From the NCBI GenBank assembly GCA_014925825.1, contig JACGCK010000004.1:372001-436000 (forward strand): DNA of 64,000 nucleotides, in the 5' to 3' direction. Numbering within the stretch: position 1 is the stretch's first letter; each line of letters starts with the position of its first letter. The notes under the pieces are model-generated. The model had not been told where the DNA came from and did no database searches. It was given only the letters and a program-made list of their open reading frames with translations. A program made the position numbers and the translations under genes. Below, piece after piece: positions 25,601 to 36,524 of this stretch. The DNA comes from Pholiota molesta (lineage: Eukaryota > Basidiomycota > Agaricomycetes > Agaricales > Strophariaceae).

Positions 25601-25984
25601 AACAGAGAGGAGAGGAGACAAAGCCAGAGGAGACGGACGGAATATGGTGCAATTATTCGAGAGAGAGCATATCGTATCGATAGAATGCAAAGGTGCAATA
25701 TAAATGTTGTATGGCACAAGAATGATTGGGATGGAACAAAGCCAAGATGCCCATACCAGTGGCCTTTTAAAGCCAAGGCAGCGCAGGAAAAAGCCACACC
25801 TGTCAGGGACAGGCAAGCAGCTATATGCGCGGAGGCGCCGACAAATTTCGTCGTCGCAATTCAACGGGATGAGCCGTCGACCTATGAGAAAAAAAACCAG
25901 AGCCGTTGGAGTTGATTCGAATGCGTCTACGACACATTCGCCACCTCAATGAAGCTGCGCCAGATCCATCTGCGACCGCTGCTG
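19622..25984. other. Gene-poor region, no supported gene
   Basis: About 6.4 kb without a frame that shows family motifs, sensible splicing or sustained coding bias. Short open stretches exist, for example around 20,335-20,535 and near 22,185, but none can be joined into a gene and they may be relics. A short CCG trinucleotide array lies near 21,586-21,606, and two GGCGCGCC palindromes lie near 22,915-22,940. No tRNA, rRNA or terminal repeats were recognised. Confidence 0.5.
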
Positions 25985-27418
25985 CTACTCCTGCTGTCTC
26001 TGCCCTTGGACGGACTCGTTCTGCGACTGTGCGTCATACACGCGCCGCCTGCCCTCTACACGTAGCGCATCGGCGCCGCGTTCCAGACTACTCCCACTGG
26101 TGCTGGTCCTGGGTAGTGGTGGGCTAGAAGCAGTCGCAGCAGCACCGCTGGTATCAGCTTTGAGGTCGATAAAGCTCTTCAGCGGGAACCAGTCCCTCGC
26201 CGCACCACTGACATCCGCTGCCGTCGACAATCTGCTCGTCGCAGTGCGGCGCGGAGCCGCAAGAAACGGTGAATGCGGGCTGCGTGGAGGCAGAGGGGCG
26301 GAGCGCGGCGCTTCGAGGAAGGCGAGGTCGGGGGAGACAGCGGTGGGAGGACCATGTCCTCCGGTTCCATTCGCGGATCGAGGAGGGCCACGTCTGGAAA
26401 GTCGAGGCTGTCGAGGTCGGACAGATCGTCCTCGACGTTGTCACCGTCCGCGTCCGAGTCGTCATCGGAGGTGTCTTCGTCGTCGCTCATGCTCATAAAG
26501 TTGCGCTTGAGTACCGAAGAAGAGGATGATATCGAGGAGGTGGTGGCTGTGGGGATGGTGGGCAGGGGCCGGGAGTGGAAGCGGGATGGAGGTGGGAGTG
26601 GGGCGGTGGCAGGCTGGGAGCGGCCTTCGAGACGGGCGAGGGCCTCGGAGCGGTTGTACCTGCGTGCGCGGGTGGAGACAGTGGAGGACGAGGCCTTGGT
26701 GGCGACGGACACGCGGTGGGTCCTGTTCGAGTTCAAGTTGAGGTTCAAACGCAGGCGCGCGACGTCACGAGCCGGAGCGGGGTTCTTGTGACAAGACTTG
26801 GGATTGGGCGGGAAGGAGAGGTCGAGAGCCGGTGTGAGCTGGATGGAAGGCAGACGCGGGGGCTCTTGGGCGACCTTGGGGAGTTCAGGCAGGGTAATGG
26901 AGGGCGCGGGCTTGGGAGAAGGAATGGTACGCAAGGAGTCGCGCGAGAAGCGCATACGCAGCTGGCCTGGTGCGGAGACGGGCGTGGGTAAAGGCACCTC
27001 GGAGATGCGTCTGCACAAAGGGTGAGCACAAACGGGCAAAACACAAAGAGACGGCTGCATACGGAAAGCGAAATAGCTTCTCGCTGGGCTTTGACAGGGT
27101 GCGGGTGGAGCGGGCGGCGCGCCCATTGGTGCTGGCGGACGCCTTGCGCTTGAGGCTGGCAGAGCGCATGGACTGGGACTCGGCGAGGTCGAGGGAGAGG
27201 AAGGAGCGGAACTCATCCTCGTCGCGACGCGCCTGCAGCGTAAAGTAGAAGGCGGACACGTCCTCGGTGGCGGCGTCGCGGGAGGCGGGGGTGTCTGTGG
27301 GGAGACTGCCGCGGCGGGGGCTGGTGGGGACGTCTTGGGCGCGGGCGGAGAAGAGGCCGGATGTGAAGAAGGGGGAGTAGGGGGAGTGTGTGTGGAACAT
27401 GGTGAAAGGGACGTCCAT
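25985..27418 (-). CDS. Ser/Pro-rich, acidic, intrinsically disordered protein (unknown function)
   Basis: A two-exon minus-strand gene with strong GC-rich coding bias. The first exon starts MDVPFTMFHTHSPYSPFF at 27418. A 52-nt GT-AG intron (27062-27011) joins KLFRFP to RISEVPLPTP in frame. The protein has a region with FYFTLQARRDEDEFRSFLSLDL, then long Ser/Pro/Thr-rich stretches, a strongly acidic run (SDDEDTSDDDSDADGD), and LSDLDSLDFPDVALLDPRMEPE. Near 26,331 one base seems missing from a C run; after repair the frame continues through WFPLKSFIDLKAD to a stop at 25985. I recognise no domain or named family. Composition suggests a nuclear or regulatory protein, but that is a guess. It stands alone between two gene deserts. 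Confidence 0.7.
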
Positions 27419-30400
27419 GTTGGGTGCAGACCAGGACTTGAACGGCGCTCTTATATTATTCTTGTTCTCAATTAGGGTTCCTGGATCGGCGGATCTGGAT
27501 CGGGCAGATCTCGATTCGGTCGTCAACGTCCTGTTCGCCCAATCTCCACCTTTGTCCCCGCCCGCAGCCCCACGAGGCCTCTCTGAGCCCCATTCCCTCT
27601 CCCTCTTGCATATCCCACTTGACGTCACGTCTAGCCCTCCCACACTCACACACTCATACCAGACCCAGGTCGTCTCGAGGACGCGCCCACGCTTACCACC
27701 ATCGGCCCATCCATCCATCCACCACGACTGGTTATACTCTCCCATGCTCCTCCGTCCTCATCGTACCGTACAGAGTAACACCAACGGCACAGCATTTAAT
27801 TTAAATTATATCAAAAAGGGCGCTTGATATGTATGTTCGCCCAGGTCATGTCACAAAACAGGCCCCATGATTTGCGTTCCCGTATTTGCCCTAATACAGC
27901 GCATTTGCACATTTCTGGAAAATCCACCTCTTGAATGCCGCTCGACCCCTGCTGAGCCAAACTGCTACTATTACTCTTGCAACACCAGCACTGGCAGAGA
28001 CTGGCAGAGCAGGAAAGAGCACCAGCATTATGGGAAGCTTGATCTCTTTCGCTAACCAAAAGCCCGGCTCAGATGTCCATATCACCACATACATATCTCC
28101 GCGCGAACGCCATGGTCTTACCACTGCACAAGTCTCCCGGGCATGCCTCTTCCTCGAGGCGCCGCTCCCTCGCAACCGCATGCAAATACCCGCTGCCTGA
28201 GCCTCTCTTATGTTAACATCACCCTCGAGGCCTCAAGTAACGTATGTTCTGACTACAGAGAATCCACGGATATGGGAATTTGCCATAACTTGAAACCGCA
28301 AATTAATGACAGACGTCGGTTCCACGGACCACGGCCCATATCACCCTCGCACTCTGCCTCGCTCTTGTTCGCGTAGCGCTCTGCATCAATGGTCTGTGTA
28401 CACGCCCGACCACACGCGATCCCCGGTCGCCGCCTAGCGAGTTTGACGCGCTCTGACCCGACTGGAGTTGGCGCATCATTATGCATCCAACCCTGATCTA
28501 ACCTGTACATACTTTGTCGCCATCGTCTATACGCATGTGACATAAAGCTGCATTTTTCGGGAGCGCATCAAAGCTAGCGCGGCGCTTATCCTCCACATTG
28601 AAACAACGTTGAAATGTTGAATGCAAGCTAGCGAAAGGAATGATCGTCTTATGACGACATCGGCCATCCTCCTGCCTCCATTCACCATGATTTGTCCTTA
28701 GGTTACATACGTACCTATCCATAGGTTACCTGGCAACATTGGCAATTGGATCCAATGGACGACCCCGTGGTGCGAAACACTCGTATGTAGAGCTGAGGAT
28801 GACCAGTAGCTCTGACGTCGCACATCGTCCCAAAGCGCCCACAAATTGCATTGGAGTTCAAATCTGGCCGCGATCTAAATTGGCAGCGCATTAATCTGGC
28901 GCGCCCGGTCTATCAATGAAGTATCGAAGCCCGAAGCTCGAAGCCCGAAGCAACAACGGACTTCGACCAGATTCGTGCGCAATGCGCTCGCAAAAAGGCA
29001 TCTCAAGACGACGAAGGCTCATGATGGGCTTCGACTTCTTGAAAGGATCCCGCGCGCTTCTTAATATTCCTTTCTTCGTCGTCTCCCTTGCCTCCGCAAT
29101 GACTCTGCTGGACAGCCTCCATTGTTTCGAATCCCGTTCTTTCTGGATTGGTAGGCTTCGTTGCCCTACCCACTCGGATACTCATCTGCACCGCGCAGCC
29201 AGGACTCGGCATTCTATCGAACATAGGGCTTTCTTCTCGCGCAGGAACTTGTTCAGCACATAAAGAGGATACCGAGGTCAGCATCGTAACTACGTCTCGG
29301 ATATAGGTATGTAAAAGTGTATCCACTTACTCCTTCTCTCTGACTCGAGCCTTGTTGCTGCAGCTTCAATTTGATCAACTTATGTGATTCGCATATCCGC
29401 TGAGCCCGAGCAGCTATTGTCTGGTTCTCGAACATAGGGCCAAGGTAGCGGGTGCGCTCACCACCACCTCGAGGCAGGCCTCCATCAGCAACCGGCGAAA
29501 GCACCCAAACCAAGTCCTGCGTTGGACAAAGACATCGCTTAAGGAGGGAATTTCCCAATACTGTGTACACGTCTGCCACGACCGTGTTCCATCCCTCCCT
29601 CGAATTTCTCTCATGCGTTAGATTTTCTTTGTTCTCTGGGATCCACAAGCGCAAAGCGCCATCAGCGCATCAAATCTGGCGCCCCCACACCAGTGCGCCG
29701 GTGTAGATGGCTTTGTTTTTTGTCTCCCGCACGCGCCTTCTCCTTTGTTCGCAAAAGCTTGATACGTATTAGACTGTGGGTCCAAACTCCGCACGCTCCT
29801 TTCGCAGGGAGCGAGGAGTCAGACGGCGGTCCAACGCAACTTACGAGCCAAACCAAGTCATCTCTGCATCGAAGCTGTATGTATCATGATACTTCTCCCA
29901 GGCGTTATTGTCCAATTCATTGTCCTCGTCCCGCCTTCTCTCGCGTATCGCGGGTCTCCACCACATATCACGCCCGATCCTAATTACTTTACATCACAGG
30001 TAGGACCCTGCACAACTGCGCACACCACACGCGGATGATGGCCGAGTCATTCCAGCAGGCTTTTAGAGCTGGCTTCATGTTCGCACGCAACGCCTGTGCG
30101 CATGCATATTCCCTATTATTGTTCTCTCCGAGATGAATGGAAAGTCTAAACCTAACCCTCGTGCTCCATCCAGGTGGGCTTCGCGTATCGAATCAGTTGG
30201 GCACTCGGGACGGTATTGGAACAAATATTGGTAATAGCCGCGTTAGGCTGCTTCCCCGCCTGGGTTCGTGAATTGGATATGCGGGGGCATGTTCGTGTCC
30301 AAGTATGAATATTGTATATAGTAGTGTCCAGGGAGCACTGGATACTATCAGGCCGACTTTAGAGGGGATACATGCACCATCTGCAGGCGCCGTGTGCCAA

Positions 30401-33400
30401 GGCCAAGCCCTCGGACGTGACGGCTTGTCTTCAGAGGAGATGGCCCTGGCCCCTGTGGCATGGATACTTAATGATCATCTTGTCCATTCTTGTCGCCCGC
30501 GTGCGAACGTTGCGATAACTTGCGGTGCGTGCCAATTATTCATATCTAAGCGAAGATAACAAGAGATAACACTTGCATGAAGGTTTCTTTATGGAGGAAT
30601 ATTTCCATCCATCAATTATACGGCGTCGGACGCGCCGTGGCAAACACGGTAAATAAACCGGGGAGTACAGCTCAAACCGTAAATGTTCTGAGTAAGTCCA
30701 TGTTACTTGCTTAGTTTTCTACCTTTTTTCTGTCAACGGGTTCATCTTCCACTCATGCACCGAAATAGATGCGCCCGCAGGAATGCAAATCGCATCCCCG
30801 AGTCGGTGACCGGTCGTGCTGCGACTCGTGCAGGGCGGCAGGATTGTCATGAACGGCAAGATCATCTGCAATTACACATGTCTGCCTCGAGGCAGCGACG
30901 ATGATGATGGGCGCTCGTTTGTAGGCAATTGACATGCAGACTTGATCCAGGTTGCACTCATCTGGTCGACGCGCCATATCTGGATTGTGTCGAGACTTTG
31001 GTAAGACGGAGGAATATAGTTTATTGATCTATAATATTTGACTCCAATGGGGTCAGCCCATCTCATCCGAAGGCAGCGCACAGGGACGCGCAGGTGCGCT
31101 CGAGCACTCTCGAGCACTCGACGTCGCGTCAGACGTGTTTAGGCGACTGCTCAATTCAGCTACGGCGTAGTTACAGGCTGCCTGCGTTATGCTCTGCTGT
31201 TCTACAGCGCGCAGCGGGTGCCGAGTGATTAGAGCGCAGCTCTTCCCTACGCGTTCACGCAAAAAAGCTTTCAGATGAGTCTGCATAAGTATTTGTCAAA
31301 GATTATGAACCCTCGGAACCATCGTTGATGCGATGGGAGTCTTCAGCGCCTTATGGCTACACTATATAGTACGTTGTGTCATGAACAAATATTTACCTCG
31401 CGTCGTCCTTCCTCTCCATGGACTACTTATTTCTTGAGCGCTCGAGTCGGGTTGATGTTCGCTTTGACGACGCTCCTTGAAACTAAGTAGATACTCGCCC
31501 TTAAAATGGCCGTAAAATCCCTCGCTAGACGAGCGTTGCATGTTAGGAATCTCATGTTTAATTTCTTTAGGAATAAATGCGAATGTCCGATAATACGAGA
31601 ACCATTATAAATGAATGGTACTCAGCGCAATTGTCAAATCTTTATGATGTACTTCAAGTTAGCTACTAGAATATTACTGTTCGCGATCCCACTTGATATC
31701 GGCGGTCGAGCTTCGAGTTCTTCAATACTTGCATCAACGTCCTGTCAATCCTATCCCGCGCTTCTCCAAACGCTGCAATCTGCCTGACCGCTGCATAATC
31801 TCGCCGGATCTTTGGCTTGTCGCTCGGAAGTGCATGAGGACGAGCTCACCGATGCTCACTTTGGACAGGCGGTACCTATATTTGTGCCTCTCGCTGCCAG
31901 CCGAAGCGCACACAGTTGTAAATGCACTTTGAGACGTCCTGGAATTTCGGGGATCCTCGATAGCGCAATCTAAATGCATCTGGAATACAGGCGCAGTGGA
32001 TCTTGGGAGCCTTTTTCTTGCTCGGAAGTGGGAGTGGGCGCTATCATGGGTTCGCTTTCAGACGTTTGATTGATATTTCGTCATCGGTATGTTGATGTCC
32101 GGCATTGACCTGTCGTTCTACATCTTATCTCGACGTTAGCCTAGATAGTGAAAGATCCCATTAGTGGCGCAAACAGTTCTCATTCGAGTCTGGACAGGGT
32201 TTTGAACTGTGATGATTTTTATCCATGACTGAAAGGGGCCTGGGGGAGCATGCGCGCCACTTCGCGGTGGCGTCAACGCGATCTAAAATTAGACCGCGAC
32301 CTGAATGCACGTGTACAGTGTGGACTCTAATTAATCTTGTTTACCGCTCGCTGATTCACCGTGACCGTAGGCGAGATTTATTGCAGCAGCAGCAGATTCA
32401 CCGAGCTTGTCGTACAGGAAAGCATGAGGCCCTCCCGCCTTCTCAAGAAGCGCACTAGTTGGATGTTGGTTGTCTGCGCGCTGTCATCACTATGGCTGCT
32501 TCTTTCCTTAGAACTCGGTGATCCTCGAGAGATCGTCTTGCACTATAGCTCGTTAAAGGTAGATTTGTTCCTTGCATGGATCTTGGAATTTTTTTTAAAT
32601 ACATACACTCGGACGCGTCGGGCTTCGAATGACGCGTCGATTCCTGGTAAATACATCACAGAGATACCTAAGTACTGTCGACTGTGGCCTTTCCTCCTAC
32701 AAGTGCACCGCATTCAACACTGGAACATCGGTCTATCTCTGGCAACCTCCTACGCAATTCTGACCTTGAATGATTCTCGCCATGAAGACATGTAACTCAA
32801 TATTCATACCAATGCAGATGATTGTAGTAGCTACAGATTCCGCTTCTCGAGCCAATCTCAATTCGCATTATCGACCTACAGAATGTCTAATATTGCTTGG
32901 TCAACTACACTGACGAGCTAGGCTGAAATATAGATATCGATTTCTCTTACACCACTAATCATGTAGTAGTAGCATCTGGGCAGCATTTAAGTACTTGAAA
33001 ATAAATTGACAGGGCAGGCGCGATGCACTATTGAGGATGTCTATGTACGCATATATGCCTAAGATATCGCTTGTGAGTCTCCTATGCCTAAGTAGTATCG
33101 CACACATGACGATAAAAATAAAGGACCTGTTCCTTACTATTAGTGACACATTTTGAGGTCCCGAACTACATGGAACCGGTGACTAAAACATGTGAGCACT
33201 GAGCAGGGCCTCTGGGCATCTCCTGGCATCTCGCATATAATATACATTGATTTGATTCTGGACACAAGCATCAGGCATCTTATTTTCCAGTACGTCACAC
33301 CCGTGCGCGTCTAAGTTGGGTTAGCGCGCAAGCGTGTTGTGGCTTTGTTAGATTCCGCAAGCAAGGTTTGATGCGTATCGGCGCTAGGATTGCAAATGCA

Positions 33401-34017
33401 TCGGTATCCAGGCAAAGATAGAAAGGCTATGTGTTATGCATGATTTGAAAGCTATCTAATGGACATATACGGGTTTCAAAGTTGGCTGATTAGGATAGAC
33501 CGACTTTTGTGGCGAAGTATGAAAAGGATTCACAACAATTAAACTCTTAGTCACTTTACCGTCGGGTCATAACGAGAAGTTGTGGAAAAATATGCGAATT
33601 TGAAGGCAATTCACGCGCCTAGTAATTCGACATTCTACTAGATTCAAATTCTACAGAAGCAGGAGCTGATGAAAAGATTCATTTTTGACATCATAACCTC
33701 GTCGTCACTCGCACAGCTGAAATTTGAATGCGGCGTGAGAGAATATAATGCTGGAATAACATAGAATACCATCCGGACGATATTCTGCGAAATATGGATT
33801 GAGATATGAAGGATTTGTGAAGGATAGCGAGCGCCGCTTGAGTGCCGCGCATCAAACATGACGTCGAAAACTCGGGCACAAATGAGCGCTTTTGATTGGC
33901 TTTTGATGCGCCGTATTTTAAGTAACCGACTTTGGCTCTCTTTGGCTGGCATGGCAAGTGAGAATCCTTATGTCAGCCTTGAGTTTCCCCATTTCTCTAA
34001 CTCCATCCAAATCGCAA
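27419..34017. other. Gene desert left of the fold-back element
   Basis: About 6.6 kb with no gene I can support. Open frames are short, compositionally odd and without family motifs or splice logic. Small tandem units occur near 28,925-28,950 (GAAGCCC-like heptamers) and 31,100-31,125 (CTCGAGCACT repeats). No transposase or reverse transcriptase motif was seen. Confidence 0.5.
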
Positions 34018-34025
34018 TCAAATCC
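34018..34025. repeat. Left 8-bp target site duplication
   Basis: ATCAAATC directly precedes the left terminus (CACCTGCCA) of the fold-back element and is repeated exactly at 36517-36524 after the right terminus. Confidence 0.85.
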
Positions 34026-35234
34026 ACCTGCCATACCCAGCTGTTTGGTCTTATTAGACGGGAACAGAACGTCCCTGTTCGTGTCTAAATTGACCCAAGA
34101 CGTACCTCCACCCGCTAGGGGCAATAACTACCCAATAATTACCTTCAATTCCCCCCAAGTCCTGTCCCACGCGGTAACCCGGTAACCGTGGAGCGGGACT
34201 ATTCCCACAATCCCTTCCGGGCGTGTATCCGGCATCAACGCCCCCTCGCGCGCGCGCATTGCCTATTTTGGGTGCGCGCATCACCCGCTGATGCCACCGT
34301 CGCGTCCCGCCCTCTTGCCCGCTGGTGCAGAGAATGGGCTCTAGCTCAGTCCATTTCCCTTCGTTCCTTTCGCTTTTTGGCATATAGGTAGATATAGTAT
34401 ATAGGAGTTAGTATATAGTGTTTTAATGTGAATATATATGCTATTATCCATCAAAATAGAGATATCTCATACAGGGGAAGGAGGACGACTGCCAGGTATA
34501 TGCCTGGAACATATGGGAGGCTATATATCAAGCTGGGGATACTATCTACACTATAATGGGGGGTATTATACTGAGTTAGAGCTTCCCAAGTGTTGCCAGA
34601 AGTGACCCATGGGGAGATCTAGAGGGAGGGTGTCATAGGGCAAGAAAGTAACATGTTCCAATGCTCTCAGTATCAATTCAATAGCTGTACATGGTGTATT
34701 CTACCTATATAGCTTCATATCTGCAGCCAGATGTGCCACAGACACAGTCAGCCCTCTACTATTGACTCATCTACCTGGTGATACATTGGATCATATCTCA
34801 GCACCAGGGAGAGATATCCTCCTAATCTCTTTGGATTAGGGCTCCCCCAGGTTATATCTATCTATCCCTATCGCAATAATATAGCTAAGAAGGTTGGAAC
34901 ATATGGATAATGGTACCTGAAAAGGGCCTACATGCAGGTACCCATATATAGGGTATAGAAAATTATTTGGGCATATATCACAATGTAGAGGGGTACTATA
35001 CCATACCTACATTGATTCCATGGAGTAATAATGATACCTTGCAGGTGGAACTGGGTCATGAGGAGGTGAGACATGCCAAACACGTCTAAAGGACGTATTC
35101 GGCCTATAGCATTACAAGTAGGCGGTCTAAAATTCTGTAAAGCTAGGGTATGATAGCTCTAATGAATTCCTACAGAATGAGATAGGCCGGAAGGTAATCG
35201 AAACAGTGGGTAGAAAGATATGTTGGAAACATTG
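34026..35234 (+). repeat. Left arm of the fold-back inverted repeat
   Basis: Reverse complement of 35317-36516. The first ~200 bp (to about 34,224) carries many substitutions and small indels relative to the right arm; from the GTGTATCCGGCATCAACG stretch inward only scattered mismatches are seen. Confidence 0.88.
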
Positions 35235-35316
35235 GTTAGAATATCGGTCTAGATCAAGCATAGCTGGGGCAGTTATGTGCCTATGATTGGATCAGTGTTA
35301 AAAATGATGTCCTTTA

Positions 35317-36516
35317 CAATGTTTCCAGCATATCTTCTCACTCGCTCATTCGATTATCTTCCGGCCTATTTCATTCTGTAGGAATTCATTAGAGCTATCA
35401 TACCCTAGCTTTACAGAATTTTAGACCGCCTACTTGTAATGCTATAGGCCGAATACGTCCTTTAGACGTGTTTGGCATGTCTCACCTCCTCATGACCCAG
35501 TTCCACCTGCAAGGTATCATTATTACTCCATGGAATCAATGTAGGTATGGTATAGTACCCCTCTACATTGTGATATATGCCCAAATAATTTTCTATACCC
35601 TATATATGGGTACCTGCATGTAGGCCCTTTTCAGGTACCATTATCCATATGTTCCAACCTTCTTAGCTATATTATTGCGATAGGGATAGATAGATATAAC
35701 CTGGGGGAGCCCTAATCCAAAGAGATTAGGAGGATATCTCTCCCTGGTGCTGAGATATGATCCAATGTATCACCAGGTAGATGAGTCAATAGTAGAGGGC
35801 TGACTGTGTCTGTGGCACATCTGGCTGCAGATATGAAGCTATATAGGTAGAATACACCATGTACAGCTATTGAATTGATACTGAGAGCATTGGAACATGT
35901 TACTTTCTTGCCCTATGACACCCTCCCTCTAGATCTCCCCATGGGTCACTTCTGGCAACACTTGGGAAGCTCTAACTCAGTATAATACCCCCCATTACAG
36001 TGTAGATAGTATCCCCAGCTTGATATATAGCCTCCCATATGTTCCAGGCATATACCTGGCAGTCCTCCTCCTTCCCCTGTATGAGATATCTCTATTTTGA
36101 TGGATAATAGCATATATATTCACATTAAAACACTATATACTAACTCCTATATACTATATCTACCTATATGCCAAAAAGCGAAAGGAACGAAGGGAAATGG
36201 ACTGAGCTAGAGCCCATTCTCTGCACCAGCGGGCAAGAGGGCGGGACGCGACGGTGGCATCAGATGGTGATGCGCGCACCCAAAATAGGCAATGCGCGTG
36301 CGCGAGGGGGCGTTGATGCCGGATACACGCACGGATGGGACTGTTCCCACAGTCCTCTCCGCTGTCACCGCGTGGCACGGGACTTGGGGGAATTAGAGGA
36401 TAGTTAATGGGTCGCTATTGGGCCTAGCAGGGGAAACGCCTAGTTGCGTCAAATTAGAAGGGAACAGGGCTTTCTGTTCCTGTCTAACATGACCAAACAG
36501 CTGGGATTGGCAGGTG
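35317..36516 (-). repeat. Right arm of the fold-back inverted repeat
   Basis: Reverse complement of the left arm. It carries a mirror copy of the same 70-110 residue open frames that start MPKSERNEGKW on the left arm (minus strand) and here (plus strand from 36168). Confidence 0.88.
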
Positions 36517-36524
36517 ATCAAATC
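36517..36524. repeat. Right 8-bp target site duplication
   Basis: Exact copy of ATCAAATC at 34018-34025, immediately following the right terminus. Confidence 0.85.

Larger units (their letters stand above)
34026..36516. mobile_element. 2.49-kb fold-back (palindromic) DNA element with terminal inverted repeats
   Basis: The element begins CACCTGCCA and ends TGGCAGGTG and is flanked by a perfect 8-bp direct repeat, ATCAAATC. Almost its whole length is an inverted repeat: the left arm (34026-35234) and right arm (35317-36516) are reverse complements, with an ~82-bp unique centre. The inner ~1 kb of the arms is nearly identical; the outer ~200 bp has diverged to roughly three-quarters identity by eye. 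The only open frames lie on both arms as mirror copies and show no transposase motif, so it is probably non-autonomous. An 8-bp duplication fits hAT- or Merlin-type transposition, but the termini do not clearly assign a superfamily. Confidence 0.85.

Noticed and set aside
24398..25864. Several overlapping frames of 90-185 residues on both strands
   Set aside because: Low-complexity, Ser/Cys/Tyr- or Arg-rich translations without motifs or splice structure; composition-driven.
26269..26991. Plus-strand open frames up to 172 residues opposite the disordered protein
   Set aside because: Arg/Gly-rich composition is the mirror of GC-rich Ser/Pro coding on the minus strand, and they ignore the clean intron found there.
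34026..36516. CRISPR or tandem-repeat array
   Set aside because: The repeat is a single large inverted pair with a short centre, not spaced direct repeats.
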